A stretch of DNA of 64,000 bases from Evansella vedderi (GTDB lineage: Bacteria > Bacillota > Bacilli > Bacillales > Salisediminibacteriaceae). This document shows positions 44,305 to 52,048 of this stretch, one piece after another; the stretch's first letter is position 1, and every line of letters begins with the position of its first letter. Below the pieces are notes generated by a model. That model saw nothing but the letters and a program-made list of their open reading frames with translations, made no database searches and was not told where the DNA came from. The stretch lies in the NCBI RefSeq assembly GCF_030813435.1, contig NZ_JAUSUG010000006.1:178808-242807 (forward strand), read 5' to 3'. Both the position numbers and the translations under genes were made by a program.

Positions 44305-45351
44305 ATGGCATATACGAAAAAAATAAGAATGGGAATCATTGGTGCAGGGGGAATTGCCCAAGGGCGTCACATTCCTGCTTATCAACAATTAAGTGAATTA
44401 GTATCGTTAGTAGCTGTTTCTGATATAAATGAAGAAACAGCTGCACAAGCAGCAGAAAAATTTAATATTCCTCACGTATTTCAAGATTACCGGGAAATGT
44501 TTAACCATGTGGATGCGGTAACCATTTGCACCCCAAATAAATTTCATGCTGAAATTACCATTGAAGCACTAGAGGCGGGAGTTCATGTACAATGCGAAAA
44601 ACCAATGGCCATGAATAAGGAAGAGTGTACAGTCATGATTCAAGCAGCGGAAAGATCAGGAAAAACCCTTTCTATTGCCTATCATTACCGCCACATGAAG
44701 GACTCTAAAGCTGCTAAAACGGTTATTTTAGATAATCAAATTGGTGAACCCATCGTAGCACGAGTACAAGCGTTAAGAAGGCGTAAAGTTCCTGGGTGGG
44801 GAGTATTTACCAATAAAGATCTCCAAGGGGGAGGCAGTTTAATCGATTATGGTTGCCACTTTCTAGATCTTACTCTTTGGTTATTAGGAAACCCTAATCC
44901 TGTTGAAGTAATGGGCACAACATATAACAAATTAAGTAAAATGCCGAATCAAGTGAATGAGTGGGGAAACTTTGACCATGAAACATTTGAAGTGGATGAC
45001 CATGTAACAGCATATATAAGATTTGATAATGGGGCTTCCCTATTATTTGAAACTTCATGGTCAGCGAACATAAAGGAAGACAAAGAAAATGTCAGCATTT
45101 CTGGAACTACTGGTGGGATTGATTTATTTCCCTTTGAATTTAATGAAGCAAAGAACGGCATGTTGTTAAATAGTCAAGCTAATTGGCTCCCAGGAGAAGA
45201 AGATCCGGGAATACCACAAGCAAGAAATTTCGTCCTTTCCTGTCAAGGAAAAGAAGAGCTTGTTGTACAACCGGAAGAGGCATTACAGGTTTCAAAAATT
45301 ATCGATGCTATTTATGAAAGTTGTAAGACTGGTAAAAGCGTCCGTTTATAA
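44305..45351 (+). CDS. Gfo/Idh/MocA-family oxidoreductase
   Basis: This 348-residue NAD(P)-dependent enzyme has a Rossmann loop (MGIIGAGGIAQGRHIPAY, residues about 9-26) and the conserved dinucleotide/active-site segment CEKPMAMN (Lys, about 97). HFLDLTLWLLGNP holds the usual His and Asp of the catalytic site. Members oxidise inositol, glucose or other sugars. Substrate cannot be read from sequence. It follows the ThuA-like gene in an evident operon ending in a terminator at 45394. Confidence 0.88.
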   Translation: MAYTKKIRMGIIGAGGIAQGRHIPAYQQLSELVSLVAVSDINEETAAQAAEKFNIPHVFQDYREMFNHVDAVTICTPNKFHAEITIEALEAGVHVQCEKPMAMNKEECTVMIQAAERSGKTLSIAYHYRHMKDSKAAKTVILDNQIGEPIVARVQALRRRKVPGWGVFTNKDLQGGGSLIDYGCHFLDLTLWLLGNPNPVEVMGTTYNKLSKMPNQVNEWGNFDHETFEVDDHVTAYIRFDNGASLLFETSWSANIKEDKENVSISGTTGGIDLFPFEFNEAKNGMLLNSQANWLPGEEDPGIPQARNFVLSCQGKEELVVQPEEALQVSKIIDAIYESCKTGKSVRL

Positions 45352-45393
45352 TACTAGTATTTTAGAATAATAAATACTTCATGAGAAGAAGAC

Positions 45394-45438
45394 AATGGGT
45401 AACGTCAAAGGAATTTCCTCTGGGTTACCCATTTTTGT
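45394..45438 (+). terminator. Terminator of the ThuA-dehydrogenase operon
   Basis: AATGGGTAAC pairs with GTTACCCATT, then TTTGTTT. The remaining stretch to 45862 is AT-rich with no gene I support; it should contain the promoter of the next gene. Confidence 0.85.
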
Positions 45439-45862
45439 TTATTACAGAATGAATCCACTTTTTTTTTTTGGAAAACAGGTTAAGACAGCGTTTTACATAT
45501 TTTTTAAGTGTTTCTTTTTAGTTTTAAACCTCCGTCCATGTTATTTTTACTAATTCACAAAACCTTCGATATTTCTCCCCAAAATCTACACAAAGATACC
45601 TTAAGTTTTAAGCATAAAAAGTATAAAAATATAGTGAAAGGGGAAATCTTTGGGGTTAACTCTATTAATATGTCGTTTTCTAGTAATAGAATTGTAATAT
45701 TTATATTACATTTCTGTTACTTAGGAATGTTATACTACATTTGCTAGGTTATGGTAATAGATTAATAGAGTATCTAGTTTACATGTACTGGTACCATTGG
45801 AGTAATTAGTTGTTAATACATAAAAAAACAGTGGAAAATGTCGATGGAAAGTAGGGGAGAGA

Positions 45863-47119
45863 GTGCTGAAGAAGCTTGCGTTACTAAGTATGTTTACCGT
45901 ATTGGGAAGTGTCGTTTTTGTACCTGCAGTATTAGCTAATACGAATGAGGAATTACGTCATATTCAGGAGGAACGAAGGGAGGTTCAGTCTCAATTATCC
46001 GAAGCGGAGCAACAGGTAGCAGATTTAATGACAGAAATTGATCAAATTAATGCTCAATTAGCTAGGCTTGATGAAGCTATGAGAGATAATGAGAAAAAAA
46101 TAGAAGAAACAACGGATGAAATAGACTCTGTTCAAGAAGAAACAGATGCTTTACAAGTAGAGATCGAGGTAAAACAAGCGGATATTGATGCCCGTATGGA
46201 ATTGTTAGGGCAGCGAGCTGCATCTTATCAAAAAAGTGGTGGGAACATTAGCTACTTAGAAGTTCTTCTAGGAGCGAGCAGCTTCGGTGATTTTATTGAT
46301 CGAGTCCTTGCCATCGCTAAGATTGCTAGAGCAGATACAGAGTTCATTAACCAGCTTGAACAAAGCCAACAGGAGTTGGTTGAAAAACAAGCAGAACTTG
46401 AAGAGAAGCTAACTCAGCTTCAAGAAATGATGACAGAGTTAGAAGGAATGCAGCATCATATTTTGGACCAAAAAGAACAAAATGATGAGTTACTAGAGAC
46501 TCTAAAAAGTAAAGAAAATGAAGTAAATGCTTTAATTGAAGATTTAACACAACATGCTACTGATTTGAGAAATGCAGAGGAAGACATTAAGCGACGAATT
46601 GAGGCGGAGCGTCGTCGCCAAGAAGAAGAGTCTAGCAGTGCATCACCAGCTAGTACAAGCAGCTCAGTAACTCAATCTTCTAACAGGAATACGCAAACTG
46701 CATCTTCTCAAACGACTGCCACAACAAATGGAACAGTAAGTGATTTGATACAAGCAGGTTTTAAGTATTTTGGAAATTCAGTCTATGTTTTTGGCGGTGG
46801 AAGAACCCAATATGACATAGATAACGGAAGATTCGATTGCTCTGGGTTTACTCGCTGGGCATTTTCTCAAATTGGTATTAGTATAGGAGCAAGTACCGAT
46901 TCTCAAATACATGCAGGCCGCCAAGTACCTGCAAGTGAAAGACGCCCAGGGGATTTAGTGTTCTTTGATACGTATAAGCGTGATGGACACGTTGCTATTT
47001 ATATGGGAGGCGGTCAGTTCATCGGAGCGCAAAGCTCCACTGGTGTCGCAATTGCCAGCATGAGTAGTGGCTACTGGGCACAGCGCTTTAATGGACGTGT
47101 AGTGCGAGTAATTGACTAA
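45863..47119 (+). CDS. Secreted NlpC/P60 peptidoglycan endopeptidase with coiled coil (CwlO-like)
   Basis: This 418-residue protein starts at GTG behind AGGGGAGA and has a signal peptide (LLSMFTVLGSVVFVPAVLA). A long coiled coil follows (about 28-245; LSEAEQQVADLMTEIDQIN and similar heptads), then a Ser/Thr/Gln linker and a C-terminal NlpC/P60 domain with catalytic Cys in RFDCSGFTRW and His in RDGHVAIYMGG. This is the layout of CwlO/PcsB-type DL-endopeptidases that open peptidoglycan during elongation, usually switched on by FtsEX. No ftsEX genes are in the window. Confidence 0.9.
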   Translation: MLKKLALLSMFTVLGSVVFVPAVLANTNEELRHIQEERREVQSQLSEAEQQVADLMTEIDQINAQLARLDEAMRDNEKKIEETTDEIDSVQEETDALQVEIEVKQADIDARMELLGQRAASYQKSGGNISYLEVLLGASSFGDFIDRVLAIAKIARADTEFINQLEQSQQELVEKQAELEEKLTQLQEMMTELEGMQHHILDQKEQNDELLETLKSKENEVNALIEDLTQHATDLRNAEEDIKRRIEAERRRQEEESSSASPASTSSSVTQSSNRNTQTASSQTTATTNGTVSDLIQAGFKYFGNSVYVFGGGRTQYDIDNGRFDCSGFTRWAFSQIGISIGASTDSQIHAGRQVPASERRPGDLVFFDTYKRDGHVAIYMGGGQFIGAQSSTGVAIASMSSGYWAQRFNGRVVRVID

Positions 47120-47137
47120 TAGTAAGGTAGTAATTTA

Positions 47138-47181
47138 AACGAGGGGTGTCGTAGGGAAAATGGCATACCCTCGTTTTTGTT
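47138..47181 (+). terminator. Terminator of the NlpC/P60 gene
   Basis: AACGAGGGGTG pairs with CATACCCTCGTT with one bulge, followed by TTTGTTTTT. Confidence 0.8.
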
Positions 47182-47243
47182 TTTACTATAGAAAATATAT
47201 TCCCGTTTAATAATAAAATGAAACAAAAATAGGAGGAGAAAAA

Positions 47244-48113
47244 ATGAAACCGGAATTAATTTTGGATGCAAAAGCAACTTTAGGTGAAGGTCCTTGCTGG
47301 GATGAGATGGAGCAGAAACTGTATTGGGTAGATATTATGGAGAGAAAAATACATGTTTTAGATCCGGAAACGGGAGAAAATGAAACAATTGTGCTCGATC
47401 AGTATGTGGGGTGTGCTGTCTTAAAGGAAGGTGGTGGATTGCTTCTTGGCTTGCAAAATGGATTTTATGAACTTGAGATCCCTTCAAAAAAATTAACTCT
47501 TATACATAATCCAGAAAAGGATAAGCCGGAAAATCGCTTTAATGATGGTAAGGTAGATCCTTTAGGCCGTTTTTGGGCAGGAACAATGCATTTGGAGGCT
47601 AAGGGAAATAACGGGGCACTCTACAGATTAGATTCTAATTATGGCGTAAAAAAAATAATTGGTGATGTTGGGATATCTAACGGCCTTGCATGGGATGTTT
47701 CAAGGGGAGCGATGTATTTCATCGATACAACAACAAAAAAAGTGGCTGCATTTGATTATGATCTAAAAAGTGGTGAGATTAGTAATAAGCACTTTGTTAT
47801 CACCATTCCAGAGGGTGAAGGTTTCCCTGACGGCATGACTATCGATGTTAATGGTCATCTTTGGATCGCCCATTGGGATGGGGCTAAAATAACCAGGTGG
47901 GATCCTTCAACCGGTAAAAAAATCGAAGAGATTAAATTCCCAGTTGATCGAATAACAAGCTGTTGTTTTGGAGGAAAGGAAATGAACGAATTATTTGTAA
48001 CTACAGCTAGAAATGGTTTATCCCCATCACAATTAGAGAAGCAACCCCTTGCCGGTGGGCTTTTTAAAGTGAAAACAGCTGTTAAAGGTAGTCCAACTTA
48101 TCGATTTAAATAG
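47244..48113 (+). CDS. SMP-30/gluconolactonase family sugar lactonase
   Basis: This 289-residue six-bladed beta-propeller opens with ATLGEGPCWDEMEQKLYWVDI, including the metal-binding Glu. NRFNDGKVDPLGRFWAGTMH and ISNGLAWDVSRGAMYFIDT supply the Asn and Asp ligands, and GFPDGMTIDVNGHLWIAHWDG the last Asp. Family members hydrolyse sugar lactones such as gluconolactone. It is a single gene with AGGAGGAG and its own terminator. Confidence 0.9.
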   Translation: MKPELILDAKATLGEGPCWDEMEQKLYWVDIMERKIHVLDPETGENETIVLDQYVGCAVLKEGGGLLLGLQNGFYELEIPSKKLTLIHNPEKDKPENRFNDGKVDPLGRFWAGTMHLEAKGNNGALYRLDSNYGVKKIIGDVGISNGLAWDVSRGAMYFIDTTTKKVAAFDYDLKSGEISNKHFVITIPEGEGFPDGMTIDVNGHLWIAHWDGAKITRWDPSTGKKIEEIKFPVDRITSCCFGGKEMNELFVTTARNGLSPSQLEKQPLAGGLFKVKTAVKGSPTYRFK

Positions 48114-48121
48114 TTAAAGTT

Positions 48122-48156
48122 AGCACTCTAAATTATAATTAGGGTGCTTTTTTTTG
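48122..48156 (+). terminator. Terminator of the SMP-30 gene
   Basis: AGCACTCTAA pairs with TTAGGGTGCT, then eight T. Confidence 0.88.
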
Positions 48157-48246
48157 AGAAAAAAATCCAAGACTTGTTGGAAAGGATTATTCCATCATAT
48201 TTTTTATCAAAACGCAAATCCTATACATGAAATGGAGGCGATATTG

Positions 48247-48483
48247 ATGAAGAACAATAAAGTGACAAATAATGATGCAGACAAAATTGCTGAAAAGTCA
48301 TATGAAGTAGAAGGTTATAAAAGCAATGACGATACAGAGCACGGTTTAGCCATGACACATGAGCAGGTTTCTGATGCTTATACAGAAGGAACCATTGATG
48401 CAAGGATCGATCAAATGGATGGGAACAACAAGGTAAAGGGAGATAATGGTGAGGAAATTCCTCGAAAAGGTTTTGACCAGTAA
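48247..48483 (+). CDS. YozQ-like small protein (DUF4025)
   Basis: This 78-residue hydrophilic, acidic protein starts at ATG 48247 behind GGAGG. The segment GLAMTHEQVSDAYTEGTID (residues about 33-51) is the conserved centre of the YozQ/DUF4025 family found in spore-formers. Function is unknown. It sits just before a spore SASP gene with a 27-bp gap, which suggests a role in sporulation. An upstream frame opening at 48154 overlaps the terminator and is rejected. Confidence 0.75.
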   Translation: MKNNKVTNNDADKIAEKSYEVEGYKSNDDTEHGLAMTHEQVSDAYTEGTIDARIDQMDGNNKVKGDNGEEIPRKGFDQ

Positions 48484-48510
48484 TCATTTCTCATGAAGGA
48501 GGGTAGTACT

Positions 48511-48771
48511 ATGGCAAGGAGAAATAAAATTCTTGTTCCTGAAGCAAGGGAAGGACTAGACCGCTTAAAGGCTCAAGTTACCAATTCCATGGATCCGAAT
48601 CAAGCGAAGTATGAAGTAGCAAGGGAACAAGGAATTAATCTACAAGAAGGCTATAATGGGAATCTTAGAGCCAAGGATGCCGGAAAAATCGGTGGTAACA
48701 TCGGCGGAAATATGGTAAAAGAGCTAGTGAAGATGGCGGAAAAGCAATTAGGACAGAAGTATAACAAATAA
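48511..48771 (+). CDS. Alpha/beta-type small acid-soluble spore protein, long divergent form
   Basis: This 86-residue protein starts at ATG 48511 behind GGAGGG. NKILVPEAREGLDRLK at the N terminus and IGGNIGGNMVKELVKMAEKQL at the C terminus are the two DNA-binding helices of alpha/beta SASPs. KYEVAREQGI is the likely germination-protease cleavage site. An insert (SMDPNQA) and an RAKDAG segment resembling SspF make it longer than classical SASPs. It should coat spore DNA and be expressed in the forespore. Confidence 0.85.
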   Translation: MARRNKILVPEAREGLDRLKAQVTNSMDPNQAKYEVAREQGINLQEGYNGNLRAKDAGKIGGNIGGNMVKELVKMAEKQLGQKYNK

Positions 48772-48786
48772 TTTGTATGAATTAGG

Positions 48787-48814
48787 GGTGTTAGTTGAAG
48801 GCTAACACCTTTTT
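48787..48814 (+). terminator. Terminator of the long SASP gene
   Basis: GGTGTTAG pairs with CTAACACC, then TTTTTATT. Confidence 0.88.
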
Positions 48815-48911
48815 ATTGGTATCTATATTGTGAAAGGAAAAAATTTTGTTTTAATGAGCGGGAAAAGAGCTGGAAAAGAGAAAATCACGTTCATGGAAGA
48901 TGTCTCTCATA

Positions 48912-49060
48912 AAGTTCGCGTAACAAAAGCACTCATTGAAACGCGAAAACGGAGCAATACTTCAAATTCGCGTAACAAAAACACTCTTTGCCACGGGAAA
49001 ACAGAGCCCCCCAAAAGTTCGCGTTTCCAAAAACACTCTTTGTCACGTGAATAGAAGGCT
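48912..49060 (+). repeat. Tandem CGCG-type repeats, about three diverged units
   Basis: Three units of about 50 bp begin AGTTCGCGTAACAAAAGCAC, AATTCGCGTAACAAAAACAC and AGTTCGCGTTTCCAAAAACA. Each carries a later CGCG- or CACG-containing palindromic partner (ACGCGAAAAC, CACGGGAAAA, CACGTGAATA). An open frame across them is low-complexity and not a credible gene. Confidence 0.65.
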
Positions 49061-49130
49061 CTTCTAAATGACGCAAAAGGAACAGCGTCGTAAAAAAGTT
49101 TTTTTAAAAATAAATCCTCTCCAATAAAAA

Positions 49131-49159
49131 AACGCGCAGAAGGAAACCTCCTACGCGTT
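49131..49159 (-). terminator. Terminator of the short SASP gene
   Basis: On the reverse strand AACGCGTAGGAGG pairs with CCTTCTGCGCGTT (mismatches inside), followed by seven T. Confidence 0.8.
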
Positions 49160-49170
49160 AAAGCCAAATA

Positions 49171-49353
49171 TTAAAATTTTTGTTGTTCTGCTTGTTGGAC
49201 TAGACGCTTCGTGATCTCGCCACCTACAGAACCGTTAGAACGAGAAGTTGCATCTGCACCAAGTTTAACCCCAAACTCTTGCGCGATTTCATACTTCATT
49301 TGATCCAAAGCTGCTTCTACTCCTGGAACTAGAAGTTTGTTGCTTCGTGCCAT
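49171..49353 (-). CDS. Alpha/beta-type small acid-soluble spore protein, SspD-like
   Basis: This 60-residue protein has the classical sequence: [21 protein letters not shown], germination-protease site [23 protein letters not shown] and [13 protein letters not shown]. It binds and protects spore DNA and is degraded in germination. The ribosome binding site GAGGTGAT is seen on the reverse strand. It converges with the longer SASP gene, separated by CGCG repeats. Confidence 0.95.
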   Translation of the reverse strand: MARSNKLLVPGVEAALDQMKYEIAQEFGVKLGADATSRSNGSVGGEITKRLVQQAEQQKF

Positions 49354-49492
49354 TCTGTATCACCTCGCTTTGTTTTAGGTTACTCCTAGTATGACAGCAT
49401 GAGAATTTCCTATACTTTTTCCTTCGTGGCAATTTTTTCTTCTACCTTCTAACAGCGATGTAGAGCCTTTTACAAAGCATTAAATTTTAATA

Positions 49493-49795
49493 AGGTAGTT
49501 TTGTAAACTTTGTAGCTTTATATAAAAAAGCTTGGAGAAGCGGAAGGCGGCGACTCCAGCGGGAAAAGCAACAAGTCTTTTCTTGCGACGAGTAAGCGGA
49601 GCGGCACAGGAGCAGCTGAAGACACCGCAGGGTGTTCTTCCCGAGGAGGCTGAAGCGTTGCCCGCGGAACCAGGACGGTGACATTACGCCGTTGCCCATA
49701 GGACGTGGGCTGCCTTTAGGCGTAATAGGTCCGCCTGTAGCGTATCCAAGCAAAAAATTTTGCTTTAAAAACAACATTCTATGCAAATGAGCCTT
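49493..49795 (+). repeat. Structured intergenic repeat, family A, with inserted hairpin module
   Basis: It has the family words GCTTGGAGAAGCGGAAGGCG, GACTCCAGCGGGAAAAGCAA, TCCCGAGGAGGCTGAAGCG, GCCCGCGGAA, GGTCCGCCTGTAGCG and TATCCAAGC. Between CCCGCGGAA and GTCCGCC a module GCCGTTGCCCATAGGACG-type hairpin is inserted, bounded by ATTACGCC and GGCGTAAT (49683-49728). The same module is in the copy at 2.77-3.0 kb. Confidence 0.8.
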
Positions 49796-49934
49796 TAATA
49801 AAGGCTGTGTAAAAGCTCAATATTTAATAAAAGTCCTTCCTCCCCACATCGTTTGCTTGACTTTAACAATGCAAAAAATAAAAGAATCATACTTCTTAAC
49901 TAAACGCATAAGATGATTTTAAATAAAAAATTCT

Positions 49935-49963
49935 TTGACAATTCTCGAAAGAGATGTTAAGAT
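49935..49963 (+). promoter_or_regulatory. Promoter of the first S-box
   Basis: TTGACA at 49935-49940, 17 bp, TAAGAT at 49958-49963. It has the same spacing and -10 box as the promoter of the second S-box. Confidence 0.7.
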
Positions 49964-50002
49964 TTTTAACAACTTAATACTTCAAATGATTAAAGTTTTT
50001 TC

Positions 50003-50138
50003 CTTATCAAGAGAGGTGGAGGGACTGGCCCGACGAAGCCCGGCAACCAGCAATCCAACAGCGACTTCTGAGAAAGCCTGTTTGGATAGCAGAGGTGCTA
50101 ATTCCTGCAAAGCGAGAGATCAGCTTTGGGAGATGAGA
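50003..50138 (+). ncRNA. SAM riboswitch (S-box) number 1, without a downstream gene
   Basis: It contains CTTATCAAGAGAGGTGGAGG, GGCCCGACGAAGCCCGGCAA, GGTGCTAATTCCTGCA and GGGAGATGAG, the conserved S-box core and P1 closing strand. A terminator follows at 50181, and the next 150 bp hold only the promoter of the second S-box. No coding frame follows, so its target is unclear. Confidence 0.92.
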
Positions 50139-50180
50139 ATGGAATTTCTAGTAAGAAATTTAATGACACATTCTATCACT

Positions 50181-50218
50181 TCCCTTTGCTGCTATGTCGG
50201 TGGAGGGATTTTATTTTA
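50181..50218 (+). terminator. Terminator of the orphan S-box transcript
   Basis: TCCCTTTGCTG can pair with CGGTGGAGGGA through several G-T pairs around CTATGT, followed by TTTTATTTT. Confidence 0.6.
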
Positions 50219-50265
50219 TCAAAAATAAAATCAATTATTCCGATGAGTTTTATCAGAAAAAAATA

Positions 50266-50294
50266 TTGACGAATCTTAATGTAAATGATAAGAT
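50266..50294 (+). promoter_or_regulatory. Promoter of the second S-box and metX
   Basis: TTGACG at 50266-50271, 17 bp, TAAGAT at 50289-50294. Confidence 0.7.
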
Positions 50295-50366
50295 TCAAAT
50301 TAATTAAACTATTGATAACTTTTGAATAGTGAAAATAATTCAAACTTTTATAACTAAATATTAAAG

Positions 50367-50499
50367 CTCTTATCAAGAGAGGTGGAGGGAATGGCCCGAT
50401 GAAACCCGGCAACCATCTTAACTGCGTGAACCATTTAGCTGCGCAGCAAAGAAAGGTGCCAATTCCAGCAAAGTGATAATCGCTTTGAAAGATAAGAGA
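50367..50499 (+). ncRNA. SAM riboswitch (S-box) number 2, controlling metX
   Basis: CTCTTATCAAGAGAGGTGG, GGCCCGATGAAACCCGGCAA, AGGTGCCAATTCCAGCA and AAGATAAGAG give the full S-box. A strong terminator follows at 50518, then metX. High SAM should stop transcription. Confidence 0.95.
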
Positions 50500-50517
50500 G
50501 ATGATGATAAATCTCGC

Positions 50518-50550
50518 GTCTCTCTGTCTTTTTACAGAGAGACTTTTTTA
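50518..50550 (+). terminator. Terminator of S-box 2
   Basis: GTCTCTCTGT pairs with ACAGAGAGAC around CTTTTT, then TTTTTTA. Confidence 0.92.
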
Positions 50551-50552
50551 GT

Positions 50553-50650
50553 TGGCTTTGTTAAAGGATAGTGTTGAGTTTGAAACAACATTGATTGAAG
50601 CGGAGTACGAGACTCCCGCAGGAACATCAACATCAAATTTTAACAGCGTT
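50553..50650 (+). repeat. Short family A-like repeat between S-box 2 and metX
   Basis: GGCTTTGTTAAAGGATAGTG at one end and AAATTTTAACAGCG at the other are imperfect inverted ends. The middle GAAGCGGAGTACGAGACTCC plus CGCAGGAACATC is a relic of the family core. Confidence 0.5.
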
Positions 50651-50687
50651 TTTAGCTTTGTTGAAGAAGAGGAGGTGTGGCGCTATT

Positions 50688-51788
50688 ATGGTTGTAAAGC
50701 AACTTAATCAGGTGAAAACCGGTACAGTTACACTCCCTGTATTTACATTAGAATCTGGCATACAATTAAAAGACGTAACACTCGCCTATGAATGGGCAGG
50801 ACCTGAAGTCGGAGATCCAATTCTCGTTTGCCACGCATTAACTGGCAACCAGCACACAGTTGGTACCGAAGAGGAGCCTGGCTGGTGGAGAGGATTAATT
50901 AACTACTCAGGTTATGTGGATCTTTACGAGCAGCCGGTAATCACCTTTAACGTCCTTGGTGGCTGCAACGGCTCTACTGGACCATTATCGATCAATCCTG
51001 CTAGCGATCAGCCTTACAGAACAGAATTACCCTTCATTTCTGTGAGAGACATGGTAAAGGCTCAAAAGGAAGCATTAAATATCCTTGGAATCCAGAAGTT
51101 GAAAGGGGTAATCGGCGGCTCTCTTGGAGGGATGCAAGCTCTGGAATGGGCAGTTACCTTCCCGGAGATGGTGGAAAAACTTATCGTAATGGCTGCTACC
51201 TCGTCGTTGAGTGATTATGGAATGTCCTATAACGCGATTGCTCGAAAAGCCATTATGGATGATCCAAATTGGAATGAAGGAAATTATACAGATCACTCTT
51301 TTCCAACGAGTGGACTCTCCCTTGCTAGAATGATTGGGATGATCACTTATCGTTCGGATCAATTATTCAACCAGAGGTTTCATCGTGAGAAAAAAGATGA
51401 GTGGGGAACGAAACATAAAGAAGTTGCCTATCAAGTGGAATCGTACCTTTTGTACCAAGGGGATAAATTCACGAAGCGTTTTGATCCAAACAGCTATTTG
51501 TACTTGTTGAAGGCTATGGATAACCATGACATAGAGGCTGGAAGGAATACGTTAGAGAAGACGCTTTCTAGCTTTCAAAAGGAAGTTTATCTTATTTCCT
51601 ATAAAGGAGATTTACTATATCCACCTGCTGATATGGAAAGATTAGCTGAGGCTTGGGAAATTGCGGGTGCGCAAGTGAATTACAAGGAAGTGGATACCAT
51701 ATTTGGCCATGATGGCTTTTTAACAGAGTTCGATAAATGGGGAGCCTTTGTACATGAGGCACTCAAGGAAAAAAGACCTGTAAATTAA
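50688..51788 (+). CDS. metX: Homoserine O-acetyltransferase
   Basis: This 366-residue alpha/beta hydrolase-fold enzyme should make O-acetylhomoserine from homoserine and acetyl-CoA. The start is ATG 50688 behind GGAGGTG; the frame extends upstream across the repeat without support. Motifs: CHALTGNQH oxyanion part, nucleophilic Ser in GGSLGGMQALEWA (about residue 140), Asp in SYKGDLLYP and His in IFGHDGFLTE. Acetyl rather than succinyl specificity is assumed from family and from the metY partner. It lies between two S-boxes. Confidence 0.93.
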   Translation: MVVKQLNQVKTGTVTLPVFTLESGIQLKDVTLAYEWAGPEVGDPILVCHALTGNQHTVGTEEEPGWWRGLINYSGYVDLYEQPVITFNVLGGCNGSTGPLSINPASDQPYRTELPFISVRDMVKAQKEALNILGIQKLKGVIGGSLGGMQALEWAVTFPEMVEKLIVMAATSSLSDYGMSYNAIARKAIMDDPNWNEGNYTDHSFPTSGLSLARMIGMITYRSDQLFNQRFHREKKDEWGTKHKEVAYQVESYLLYQGDKFTKRFDPNSYLYLLKAMDNHDIEAGRNTLEKTLSSFQKEVYLISYKGDLLYPPADMERLAEAWEIAGAQVNYKEVDTIFGHDGFLTEFDKWGAFVHEALKEKRPVN

Positions 51789-51803
51789 AAAAACAATTGA
51801 AAA

Positions 51804-51917
51804 TCTCTTATCAAGAGAGGTGGAGGGACTGGCCCGATGAAGCCCGGCAACCACCAAGGATATCCTCCTTGGAAGGTGCCAATTCCTGCAAAACGATTTC
51901 GTTTTGAAAGATGAGAG
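51804..51917 (+). ncRNA. SAM riboswitch (S-box) number 3, between metX and metY
   Basis: TCTCTTATCAAGAGAGGTGG, GGCCCGATGAAGCCCGGCAA, AGGTGCCAATTCCTGCA and AAGATGAGAG form the S-box. It starts 16 bp after the metX stop and I see no promoter in front, so it would be read on the metX transcript as a second checkpoint. Confidence 0.95.
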
Positions 51918-51975
51918 AAAGGTATAGGAACAATCACCTTTCTCTTAAAGAGGAGGGTGTTTTATTTTACAATAA
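51912..51975 (+). terminator. Expression-platform hairpin of S-box 3
   Basis: GAGAAAGGT pairs with ACCTTTCTC around ATAGGAACAATC. The T-rich part (TGTTTTATTTT) comes 17 bp later, less compact than in S-box 2. Confidence 0.6.
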
Positions 51976-52048
51976 AGTGTTAATTCATTAAAACGTTAAA
52001 GCGGGAGTGTCCTGTTTTTATTCCATTAAAATTTAGGAGGACTTATAC

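Noticed and set aside
45508..45747. 79-codon open frame in the AT-rich gap before the NlpC/P60 gene
   Set aside because: No ribosome binding site, low-complexity composition, no recognisable motif.
48830..49054. Forward 74-codon frame across the CGCG repeats, and its reverse counterpart
   Set aside because: Both follow the tandem repeat and have no start signal or family resemblance.
48912..49060. Possible CRISPR array
   Set aside because: Only about three diverged units, no constant repeat with distinct spacers, and no cas genes in the window.
49935..50228. Open frame across S-box 1
   Set aside because: It begins in the promoter and runs through the conserved riboswitch and terminator.
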